DNA of 64,000 nucleotides, from NCBI GenBank assembly GCA_937978655.1, contig CALJUX010000004.1:1-64000 (forward strand). The letters run 5' to 3'. Position 1 is the first letter of the stretch, and every line of letters begins with the position of its first letter. The notes beneath the pieces are model-generated. The model was not told the DNA's origin, made no database searches, and saw only the letters and a list, made by a program, of their open reading frames with translations. Shown here in pieces: positions 56,788-64,000 of the stretch. Position numbers and translations under genes: made by a program. This stretch comes from an uncultured Chromatiaceae bacterium. GTDB taxonomy: Bacteria > Pseudomonadota > Gammaproteobacteria > Enterobacterales > Alteromonadaceae.

Positions 56788-58407
56788 TTACTGCTGCACC
56801 GCGTACTGCGGCGAGATCACGATGAAATACCACAGGTAAGCCGCTTTCTGCGCCGGTGTGATGTTGCCAAGTCCGCTCGCCAGCTCAGTTAACAACAGGC
56901 GCAGTTCCGCCGGCATAGCGCCACCAAAAGCCAGCAAACCGTATTGATCTAACAGCCCGTTCAGACCTTGTTGTTGCAAAATATCGGCAAACGGCTGAAA
57001 CCGCGCCAGCATCTGATATTGAGCCGGATTCCCAACCAGCCCTTCGATGCTGCCAACCGTTTGACTGTACAGATGATTTTGCATATTCAGCGCGTTGGAC
57101 GCGGTAAGCATTTGCAGCTCCGGCGCCACCAGTCCGGCCTGTTGCAAACTGACTGACGGACTAAAACCTGGCTGATAAAAATTAAATACCGACGGGCTTT
57201 GCAGCGGTGCCTGATTGTGGCTGTCGGCCAGGTTACGCAAATAAATATGGCCAGACGGTGAGGTCGATTGGGTCACCCGCCAGCTGTGTGCCGTTTTCAG
57301 CAGCGGTTCACGGATTTTGCCAAAGGGCCGGGCCACGCCGGCAAAACCGCTGCGGGCTTCTTCGTCCAGCAAAATCGCTTTGACGACCGCCGCCAAATCC
57401 CCCCGCACACCCTGGCCGTTATCGGCAAATACCCCTGCCACGCGCTCGACATAAGCCGGCGACGGATTGCTGGTAACCAGCTTTTGGATCAGCTGTTTAC
57501 TGATAAAAGGCGGCAGGCTTTGCTGGGCAAACAACAAATCCAGCGCCTGCTGTAAGTCCTGTTGCGGTGTCTGACCGGCCGGCAGCACCACGCCGTCCAG
57601 CAAGTGCTTTTCGCCCGGCTCGTGATAAGCCGCGAAGGCGATCATCGGTTTGAGGTAATCGGCTTTGGGTTTCAGAAAGTTGCTGGTGCCGGCACTGGTC
57701 CAGCCGGTAAAGACCCGGGCAAAACCTTCTATGGTCTGTTGGTTATAAGTGGGTATCGGGTTCAACGCGGCATCGCGCTTTTGGCTGCCATCCGGATTGA
57801 GCTGATACAGGCCGATGCTGAATAACTGCATCAGTTCGCGCGCGTAATTTTCGTCAGGCCGGATATTGTTGGCCACATCGGCTTTCTGATTGCCTAAATG
57901 ACTGAGGTACAGGCCCATCACCGGTGACAATGTGACGGCCTGCAATAAATCGCGGTAATTGCCAAAGCTGTGCGTCAGCAGCAGATCATAATAATTGGCC
58001 AGCGCAATCACCCGGTTATTGAGGCCATTGCCCTGATCCGACACCACCAGTATCTCGGATAAGGCAAACGCCACGCGCTGGCGCAACTGATCCGGTGCTG
58101 TTAAAGCGATACGCCACCAGATTTCCAGCCGGCTCAGCGGCACCGGTGTTTTTTGCCCCTCCAGCGTGGCAATTTTGTCAGCATGGGTGGTGGCAGGCAG
58201 GCTCAGCTGCCAGTCAATCCACTGCTGCGCGCTGAGCTGGCGGGCCTGCTGAATATCCGCCAGCGTCGGGCCGAAGCTGGCTTGTTGCAATAAGCGTGCG
58301 GCTTCGGCCGCACTCAGCGTTGCCTCCTCTGCCACCGCCCAGTGCCACGGCGGCAATAGCAGGCAGCATAACAACAGCCGCACCGGGCCGGTTCTGCACA
58401 CAGACAT
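56788..58407 (-). CDS. DUF1800 family exported protein
   Basis: A 539-residue protein with an N-terminal signal (GPVRLLLCCLLLPPWHWAVA). DUF1800 hallmarks are LLQQASFGPTLADIQ, RVAFALSEILVVS, NYYDLLLTHSFGNYRDLL, PDENYARELMQLFSIGL and a mid-region GWTSAG. The fold and activity are unknown. ATG 58407 is chosen for GGAG eight bases upstream; the frame is open to 58455. It is the first gene of a two-gene operon with DUF1501. Because one protein carries a Tat signal and the other a Sec-like signal, they would meet only after export. Confidence 0.92.
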   Translation of the reverse strand: MSVCRTGPVRLLLCCLLLPPWHWAVAEEATLSAAEAARLLQQASFGPTLADIQQARQLSAQQWIDWQLSLPATTHADKIATLEGQKTPVPLSRLEIWWRIALTAPDQLRQRVAFALSEILVVSDQGNGLNNRVIALANYYDLLLTHSFGNYRDLLQAVTLSPVMGLYLSHLGNQKADVANNIRPDENYARELMQLFSIGLYQLNPDGSQKRDAALNPIPTYNQQTIEGFARVFTGWTSAGTSNFLKPKADYLKPMIAFAAYHEPGEKHLLDGVVLPAGQTPQQDLQQALDLLFAQQSLPPFISKQLIQKLVTSNPSPAYVERVAGVFADNGQGVRGDLAAVVKAILLDEEARSGFAGVARPFGKIREPLLKTAHSWRVTQSTSPSGHIYLRNLADSHNQAPLQSPSVFNFYQPGFSPSVSLQQAGLVAPELQMLTASNALNMQNHLYSQTVGSIEGLVGNPAQYQMLARFQPFADILQQQGLNGLLDQYGLLAFGGAMPAELRLLLTELASGLGNITPAQKAAYLWYFIVISPQYAVQQ

Positions 58408-58586
58408 TTGAGCTACTCCGGTATATTCACACATCCTGATTAATGTAGATGCCACCGCGACAGCTGCCCAGTATCGCGGCGTAAAGGTCTGGTAAAGATG
58501 CGGTCAGCGAAATCCACACACGGGACTGGGCCTTTTTTTAGCTTTGTGATAAAACTGCCGCTCATCGTTGTAGCCGGACCGCTTTC

Positions 58587-59291
58587 ATGACCCAAACCAC
58601 TGCCAAACCGCAATCAGGCGGCAACTTACTCGCCAATCTGGCGTTTAATATCGTGATCCCGGTGCTGATCCTGAGCAAATTCAGCACTCCGGACTATCTG
58701 GGGCCGGTATGGGGGCTGGTGCTGGCGCTGGCGTTTCCGGTCGGATTCGGTTTGTGGGAGTTAAAACAGTCCGGCAAACTGAATTTTTTCTCCGTGATAG
58801 GCATTATCAGTGTGCTGCTGACCGGCGGTATGAGCCTGCTGCAGCTGGACCCCAAATATATCGCGATGAAAGAAGCGGCGGTGCCGGGCCTGATTGGCAT
58901 CCTGATCCTGCTCAGTGGCCGAACCCGTTTCCCGCTGGTGAAAACGGTATTGGAAAATATGCAATTGCTGGATTTGACGTTATTACGGCAGAAACTCAGT
59001 GAACAAGGCACAGAGCAGCAGTTTGAACAGGCGGTGGATCACGCCACCAAAATTTTTGCCGGCTCGTTTTTTCTGTCGTCGGTACTCAACTACGCGCTGG
59101 CCAAATGGCTGCTGGTCAGCCCGCCAGGCACCCCGGCTTACAATGAAGAACTGGCCAGTATGACGGCCCTGAGTTATCCGGTGATCGCCATCCCGTCCAC
59201 GCTGATTATGATGGCGGCGATCTGGTATCTGTTCAGTCGGATCCCAAAACTGACCGGCCAGAGCCTGGAGACATTTTTTCACGAGCAGTGA
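58587..59291 (+). CDS. VC0807-type membrane protein
   Basis: A 234-residue inner-membrane protein with five or six helices. The Asn-rich start NLLANLAFNIVIPVLILSKF, the middle GKLNFFSVIGIISVLLTGG and the charged loop RQKLSEQGTEQQFEQAVDHA are like the VC0807 family of Vibrio and relatives. No function is known. The last 59 bases overlap the 3' end of the convergent periplasmic-protein gene. The upstream 180 bases separate it from the divergent DUF1800 gene; no clear promoter is seen. Confidence 0.85.
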   Translation: MTQTTAKPQSGGNLLANLAFNIVIPVLILSKFSTPDYLGPVWGLVLALAFPVGFGLWELKQSGKLNFFSVIGIISVLLTGGMSLLQLDPKYIAMKEAAVPGLIGILILLSGRTRFPLVKTVLENMQLLDLTLLRQKLSEQGTEQQFEQAVDHATKIFAGSFFLSSVLNYALAKWLLVSPPGTPAYNEELASMTALSYPVIAIPSTLIMMAAIWYLFSRIPKLTGQSLETFFHEQ

Positions 59292-60006
59292 ACACCGCAT
59301 TGATGGCGCTGACACAAGACTGCGCCACTGAGGCTTTGCTCAGCATCAGGTGGATTTCGGCTTCGTTCAGATAAAATGGCAGCACTTGAAACTGGCTGGC
59401 ATCCGGATGCCGGCGCAAGTCAAACTGCACAGCATCACGATCGACAATGGTGTAATCAGCCCGCTGACTGAACACCAGCTCCAGCCGGCGTTCCGGTTCA
59501 AACACAGCCAGACTGCGGTGCCGCACTGCCGGCAGCTGTTTGACCTGTTCAAATGCATCGCCATAAAAACCGGCCGGATTATACACACCAACCAGCTTAC
59601 GCTCTGCCAGCGCCAGGAATGCGTCACGCCGGGCGAGTTCCGGATAAAGCTGCAACGCCTGACGATGCACCAGCACCACATTGTATTCTTTGCGGTAGCT
59701 GCGGCTGAACCAGGCAAAACCGGCACGGGCTTCGGTATAAGAAGCCGCGAACAACATATCCACCTGCCCGAGCTGCAGCATCTGCATGGCCCGTTTTTCC
59801 GGCACAAACTGCAGTTGCAGGCGGCTGCCTACTTGCTCCACCACCCCACGGATCAGGTCAATATCCTGACCTTTCACCGCTTCGTCTGTCACTTCAACAT
59901 AAGGTAACCAGCTGGCGTTATAGGCCATTCGCAACTGCGCCGGGCATTCTGCCGCGAACAGCGGTTGCCCCACCAAACACCACAATACCAGAGCGCACAG
60001 ACGCAT
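59233..60006 (-). CDS. periplasmic solute-binding (SBP_bac_3-like) protein
   Basis: A 257-residue exported protein with a Sec signal (ALVLWCLVGQPLFAAE). The type II periplasmic-binding fold of the amino-acid-binding family is indicated by QLRMAYNASWLPYVE, KGQDIDLIRGVVEQ, MQMLQLGQVDMLFAASYTEAR and ADYTIVDRD. No ABC permease is nearby, so it may be an orphan binding protein or a sensor partner rather than a transporter part. ATG 60006 is used; an in-frame TTG lies at 60048. It overlaps the VC0807-type gene at its 3' end. Confidence 0.82.
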   Translation of the reverse strand: MRLCALVLWCLVGQPLFAAECPAQLRMAYNASWLPYVEVTDEAVKGQDIDLIRGVVEQVGSRLQLQFVPEKRAMQMLQLGQVDMLFAASYTEARAGFAWFSRSYRKEYNVVLVHRQALQLYPELARRDAFLALAERKLVGVYNPAGFYGDAFEQVKQLPAVRHRSLAVFEPERRLELVFSQRADYTIVDRDAVQFDLRRHPDASQFQVLPFYLNEAEIHLMLSKASVAQSCVSAINAVFTAREKMSPGSGRSVLGSD

Positions 60007-60075
60007 CAGCACATTCCACCGCAAGGACAAAAACTCACTATAGCGCAAATCTTTTTGCGGCGGTCATTCACAACT

Positions 60076-61254
60076 TTACTGTGCGACAGATGCGCGCAAC
60101 CGCTGAAAAGCCGCCGCCAGGTCGGCAATTAAATCGGCCGGATCTTCCAGACCAATGTGTAAGCGGATCAAAGGCCCGGCATATGGCCATGTCGTGACGC
60201 TGCGCAGTGCCTGCACGTCCAGATTAGCCAGCACCAGGCTTTCATAACCGCCCCAGGAAAAGCCCATTTTAAAATGTTGCATGCCTTCGACAAAGGCGGT
60301 GACCGCCGCCAAATCGCCTTGTTGCAGCACAAAAGAAAACAGGCCGTTGCTGCCGGAAAAATCCCGTTTAAACAGCGCATGGCCGGGATGTTGCGGCAGC
60401 GCCGGATGCAAAATAGCCGCAACTTCCGGCTGTTGCGCCAGCCACTCCACCACCTGCAGCGTATTGCGTTCATGCTGGGCCAGCCGCACGCCTAAGGTGC
60501 GCAGGCCCCGCGCGGCCAGATACACATCATCGGCCGAGGCACAATAACCCAGCAGATAACTGTGTTCGCGCAGCTGTGGCCAATGTTTGGCATTCGCGCT
60601 TGCGGTCCCCAGCATCACATCGGAATGGCCACAGATATATTTGGTGGCGGCCTGAATTGAGATGTCCACCCCCATCGCAAAAGGCTGACATAAAATCGGC
60701 GAGGCCCAGGTGTTGTCGAGGATAGTGACAATGTTATGTGCCTTAGCTACCGCGCAAATCGCCGGCACGTCCTGCACTTCCATCGTCAGTGAACAAGGCG
60801 ATTCCAGGTAAATCACCCGGGTATTGGGTCTGATCAGCGCGGCAATACCGGCGCCAATCAAAGGGTCGTAATAGGTCGTTTCAATGCCCAGCGGTTTTAA
60901 CACTTTGTCGCACAAAGCGCGGGTCGGTTCGTAGGCCGCGTCGACCATCAGCAGATGATCACCGGTTTTCAGGAACGCCAATAACGCCCCGCTGATAGCG
61001 GCGGCGCCGCTCGGATACAAAGCACAACCGGCGCCGCCTTCTAAGGCACAGACCGCGTCGCTGAAGGCAAAATGGGTTTGAGTGCCGCGCCGGCCATAAT
61101 AAGGCACCTGCTCGCCACGATGCCGGACCGCATGTTTCATCTCGGCCATATTGTCAAAAACCACCGTAGAAGCCCGCACTACCGGGACATTCACACTGTA
61201 GCCGGCCCATTTTTTCTCACGCCCGGCATGGACAATTCGTGTTGCAACTTTCAT
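60076..61254 (-). CDS. metC: cystathionine beta-lyase
   Basis: A 392-residue PLP enzyme that splits cystathionine to homocysteine, pyruvate and ammonia. The PLP lysine is K205 in QAATKYICGHSDVMLG, a MetC-type signature, with YGRRGTQTHFAF and SGAAAISGALLAFLKTGDH as further family marks. The WAGYSVNVPVVRASTVVF start and GFSWGGYESL near the C-terminus separate it from MetB and MegL. ATG 61254 has AAGGTG upstream. A met-box-like AGACATCT lies 12 bases before the start, fitting MetJ control. It joins the methionine genes elsewhere in the window. Confidence 0.93.
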   Translation of the reverse strand: MKVATRIVHAGREKKWAGYSVNVPVVRASTVVFDNMAEMKHAVRHRGEQVPYYGRRGTQTHFAFSDAVCALEGGAGCALYPSGAAAISGALLAFLKTGDHLLMVDAAYEPTRALCDKVLKPLGIETTYYDPLIGAGIAALIRPNTRVIYLESPCSLTMEVQDVPAICAVAKAHNIVTILDNTWASPILCQPFAMGVDISIQAATKYICGHSDVMLGTASANAKHWPQLREHSYLLGYCASADDVYLAARGLRTLGVRLAQHERNTLQVVEWLAQQPEVAAILHPALPQHPGHALFKRDFSGSNGLFSFVLQQGDLAAVTAFVEGMQHFKMGFSWGGYESLVLANLDVQALRSVTTWPYAGPLIRLHIGLEDPADLIADLAAAFQRLRASVAQ

Positions 61255-61266
61255 TGGATCACCTTC

Positions 61267-61282
61267 AGACATCTGGATGGCT
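61267..61282 (-). promoter_or_regulatory. possible MetJ operator of metC
   Basis: On the plus strand AGACATCT (seven of eight to the met box AGACGTCT) is followed directly by GGATGGCT (five of eight). Its position, 12 bases before the start codon, is like that of the mtnB operator. Two boxes are the minimum for MetJ. Confidence 0.45.
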
Positions 61283-61383
61283 CATTCTAAGAGAGGGCAC
61301 TGAGGCTTGACCAGTAAAATATTGCTGCTCAGGCGGATGCCGACATACACTGTTTTATCATAGCGTTTTGACGGAGTGCACAG

Positions 61384-62445
61384 ATGCGCCGGATGCTGTT
61401 GCCTTTTTTGCTGCTGTGTTGCCTGTCCTGCAATACTCAAGCCCGGCCGACTGTGGTGCTGGTCAATCCATCTTTGGTGTCAGACCCGTTTTTTATGCAG
61501 GTCGAAGCCCTGGCCCGTATGGCCGCGGCGCAACTGGATTTAGATCTGACAATCATCAATGGCGATGCCAACCGGCTGTTACAACAGCAAAAACTCACTG
61601 AATATCTGAAAAAGCACTCGCCGGATTACGCTATTGTGCAGCCCTATACCGGCGCCGGGGAACAGCTTATGGAATTACTGGCTGCCCACCCAATCAAACT
61701 GATCACGCTGGAACATATGTGGGAACCGGACGAAGTGCCTAAAATCGGCCGGCCCGGCCAACGCTATCCGAACTGGCTGGCTGAAGTGTATTTCGATAAT
61801 GTGCAGGCCAGTCAGGCGCTGACGCTGGCGTTGCAGCAGGCCTGCCCGGATGCCGCCGAACTGATTGGCATCAACGGCATGATCAATTATGAAACCGACC
61901 GGCGGGCCGAAGGGGTACATCAGGCGATGCGCCAGCGTGGCGGCACTGTGCATCAAATAGTCAACGGCAAATGGGAACGCCCGCTGGCCAGCCAGCAAAC
62001 ACTGCAGTTATTGCGGCGTTATCCGGACAGCCGGCTGATTTGGGCCGCGTCGGACTGGATGGCGCTGGGTGTCGTCGACGCTTTACAGACCTTGCCCGCG
62101 CAGAAATATTGTGTCGGCGGCTTCGACTGGATCCCACAAGCGCAACAAGCCATTTCAGAAGGCAAGTTACAGGCCTCGGCCGGTGGCCATTTTGCCATGG
62201 CCGCCTGGGCGCTGGTGCTGATTTATGATCATGTGCATGGCAAGCTGCCACAGCCGATGCCCGACCAACCCTTGCTGCAACTGGAAATTCTGACCCGGGC
62301 CAACATGGCGGTTTATCAGCCGTTATTGCGCGCTGGCCAATGGCAACAAATCGATTTCCGCCGCTTCAGTCTGACGGACAATCCGGCCCAACAGCACTAT
62401 CGGTTTTCGTTGCAACAGGCGCTGCGTCAGGTGCCCAAAGGTTAA
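61384..62445 (+). CDS. orphan periplasmic sugar-binding-like protein (Peripla_BP_4)
   Basis: A 353-residue exported protein. The signal is cysteine-rich (LLPFLLLCCLSCNTQA) and could be cleaved by either signal peptidase I or II. The LacI/ribose-binding fold is indicated by PTVVLVNPSLVSDPFFMQVE, SPDYAIVQPYTGAGEQLMEL, IGINGMINYETDRRAEGVHQ and LIWAASDWMALGVVDAL. There is no ABC permease or kinase beside it. In related bacteria similar proteins work with membrane sensors, so this may be an input module for a distant kinase or cyclase. GGAG lies eight bases before ATG 61384. Confidence 0.82.
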   Translation: MRRMLLPFLLLCCLSCNTQARPTVVLVNPSLVSDPFFMQVEALARMAAAQLDLDLTIINGDANRLLQQQKLTEYLKKHSPDYAIVQPYTGAGEQLMELLAAHPIKLITLEHMWEPDEVPKIGRPGQRYPNWLAEVYFDNVQASQALTLALQQACPDAAELIGINGMINYETDRRAEGVHQAMRQRGGTVHQIVNGKWERPLASQQTLQLLRRYPDSRLIWAASDWMALGVVDALQTLPAQKYCVGGFDWIPQAQQAISEGKLQASAGGHFAMAAWALVLIYDHVHGKLPQPMPDQPLLQLEILTRANMAVYQPLLRAGQWQQIDFRRFSLTDNPAQQHYRFSLQQALRQVPKG

Positions 62446-62558
62446 CGCCGGCAGAAACTGAGCCAGTCGCCGCCGCTGACGTATATGGAAACAGTTGGCG
62501 ACAAGGCTCTGCCCTGTATAATGCCTGTGTTTTCCTGTGCCAAACTGGCGGGACCTGA

Positions 62559-64000
62559 ATGAAATACAAAGACTTACGAGACTTCATCGCGCAACTGGAA
62601 CAACGCGGCCTGTTGCATCGCATCAGCGCCGAAATCGATCCGGTGCTGGAAATGACCGAAATCGCTGACCGCACGCTGCGTGCCGGTGGCCCTGCCTTAT
62701 TATTCGAAAATCCCAAAGGTTACGACATTCCGGTGCTGGCGAATCTGTTTGGCACGCCCGAACGCGTCGCGCTGGGCATGGGCCAGACCGAAGTGTCGGC
62801 ACTGCGAGAAGTCGGCAAATTACTGGCGTTTTTAAAAGAACCGGAGCCGCCAAAAGGCTTAAAAGATGCGTTCAGCAAACTGCCGATTTTTAAGCAGGTG
62901 CTGAATATGTCGCCCAAAGAAGTGCGCAAAGCGCCTTGTCAGCAAGTGGTAAAAAGCGGCGATGATGTCGATTTAACTAAATTGCCGGTGATGACCTGCT
63001 GGCCCGGCGACGCCGCGCCTTTGATCACCTGGGGTTTAACTGTCACCCGCGGCCCGCACAAAGAGCGGCAGAACCTCGGCATTTACCGCCAGCAGGTGCT
63101 GGGTAAAAACAAAGTCATTATGCGCTGGTTGTCGCACCGCGGCGGCGCGCTGGATTTTCTCGAGTGGCAAAAAGCCCATCCGGGCCAGCGTTTTCCGGTC
63201 TCTGTCGCCTTAGGTGCTGACCCGGCGACTATTTTAGGTGCCGTGACGCCGGTGCCGGATTCCTTGTCTGAATATGCTTTTGCCGGTCTGCTGCGTGGCG
63301 ACAACACCGAAGTGGTTAAATGCGTCAGCAACGATTTGCAGGTGCCGGCCAGCGCCGAGTTTGTGCTGGAAGGTTATCTGGAGCCGGGTGAAATGGCGCC
63401 GGAAGGCCCTTATGGCGACCACACCGGTTATTACAACGAAATTGATTCGTTCCCGGTGTTTACCGTCACACATATCACCCACCGCGAACAACCGATTTAT
63501 CACAGCACTTACACCGGCCGGCCACCGGATGAACCGGCGATTTTAGGTGTGGCGCTGAACGAAGTGTTTATTCCACTGCTGCAAAAGCAATTCCCGGAAA
63601 TCGTCGATTTTTATCTGCCGCCGGAAGGTTGTTCTTATCGCCTCGCCGTGGTCACGATGAAAAAACAATATCCTGGCCACGCCAAACGCGTGATGATGGG
63701 GGTCTGGTCGTTTTTGCGTCAGTTTATGTACACCAAGTTTGTCATCGTCTGTGATGATGACATCAACGCCCGTGACTGGCAGGATGTGATTTGGGCCATT
63801 ACCACACGGATGGACCCGGCGCGCGACACTTTGCTCATAGAAAACACGCCGATTGATTATCTGGACTTTGCTTCGCCGGTGTCAGGCCTTGGCTCTAAAA
63901 TGGGTATGGACGCCACCAATAAATGGCCGGGCGAAACCACGCGTGAATGGGGCGAACCTATTGTGATGCGCGAAGATGTGAAACAAAAAGTCGATGAAAT
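62559..64000 (+). CDS. ubiD: 3-octaprenyl-4-hydroxybenzoate carboxy-lyase (5' part)
   Basis: About 480 residues are visible; the frame is open at the window edge, so the gene continues (full UbiD is about 490). It decarboxylates octaprenyl-4-hydroxybenzoate in ubiquinone synthesis using prenylated FMN made by UbiX. The opening MKYKDLRDFIAQLEQRG, NLGIYRQQVLGKN, MRWLSHRGGALD and PEGPYGDHTGYYN (active-site Glu region) are colinear with E. coli UbiD, and GSKMGMDATNKWPGE is near the C-terminus. GGGA lies before ATG 62559. It is unrelated to rho by position here, unlike in many relatives. Confidence 0.96.
   Translation, partial: MKYKDLRDFIAQLEQRGLLHRISAEIDPVLEMTEIADRTLRAGGPALLFENPKGYDIPVLANLFGTPERVALGMGQTEVSALREVGKLLAFLKEPEPPKGLKDAFSKLPIFKQVLNMSPKEVRKAPCQQVVKSGDDVDLTKLPVMTCWPGDAAPLITWGLTVTRGPHKERQNLGIYRQQVLGKNKVIMRWLSHRGGALDFLEWQKAHPGQRFPVSVALGADPATILGAVTPVPDSLSEYAFAGLLRGDNTEVVKCVSNDLQVPASAEFVLEGYLEPGEMAPEGPYGDHTGYYNEIDSFPVFTVTHITHREQPIYHSTYTGRPPDEPAILGVALNEVFIPLLQKQFPEIVDFYLPPEGCSYRLAVVTMKKQYPGHAKRVMMGVWSFLRQFMYTKFVIVCDDDINARDWQDVIWAITTRMDPARDTLLIENTPIDYLDFASPVSGLGSKMGMDATNKWPGETTREWGEPIVMREDVKQKVDE

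Noticed and set aside
62559..64000. ubiD as a truncated pseudogene
   Set aside because: The frame is intact and colinear with UbiD up to the end of the window; the missing end is only the window edge.

Overview
The window reads as one stretch of a gammaproteobacterial chromosome of moderately high GC. The core genes (tatD, hemB of the metal-independent or Mg type, gppA-rhlB divergent from trxA, rho, ndh, ppc, ubiD) look most like the Alteromonadales/Chromatiales group around Rheinheimera, Alishewanella and Shewanella. The TonB receptor, collagenase, PEP-CTERM-like protein, DUF3010 and DUF5610 proteins fit that placement. Genus assignment is an inference from remembered protein families, not from a search. 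There is no phage, no CRISPR array and no intact insertion sequence. One tRNA-Gly (CCC) is present.

Layout. 1-2990: the 3' end of an unknown gene carrying a 9-bp tandem repeat, then an overlapping tatD / diguanylate cyclase / hemB cluster. 3000-7790: gppA-rhlB on the minus strand, divergent from trxA and rho. 8000-13500: ndh, an Alteromonadales-type unknown protein, thpR plus an isochorismatase-like hydrolase, and the pyrimidine-salvage pair cdd-deoA. 13750-20860: two large cell-surface lipoproteins, one with three Cys-paired repeats and one a 1296-residue M9 collagenase with seven Ig/cadherin-like repeats, around an MFS transporter. 20970-23740: methionine-salvage genes (omega-amidase, methionine aminotransferase, divergent mtnB) around a MetJ operator. 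23750-26320: purine permease and glutaminase, separated by a 268-bp inverted-repeat element. 26400-34000: LysR regulator, small periplasmic proteins, polysaccharide deacetylase, an alanine symporter operon and an alkaline-phosphatase-fold protein. 34100-40330: a PEP-CTERM-like protein behind a sigma-54-type promoter, dipeptidase, arylamine N-acetyltransferase, mtnK, a VOC protein and a BNR/sialidase-fold protein. 40600-48550: TonB receptor, envelope proteins and ppc. 48780-55400: EAL phosphodiesterase overlapping a CPA2 antiporter, FAH-family hydratase, tRNA-Gly, two bacterioferritin subunits and a PadR-controlled membrane protein. 55420-64000: DUF1501/DUF1800 secreted pair, VC0807-type membrane protein, two periplasmic binding proteins, metC and the 5' part of ubiD.

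How genes work together. Methionine metabolism is the main theme shared between regions: mtnB, mtnK, the aminotransferase and omega-amidase (last steps of the salvage cycle), and metC. Met-box-like operators lie just upstream of mtnB and metC. Iron storage is served by two adjacent bacterioferritins whose active-site residues are complementary: one keeps the ferroxidase ligands, the other keeps the haem-ligand Met. The main unexplained items are the folded inverted-repeat element at 25083-25350, the repeat-built lipoprotein at 13756, the alternating two-type repeats of the collagenase, and the sigma-54-type promoter in front of the PEP-CTERM-like gene.
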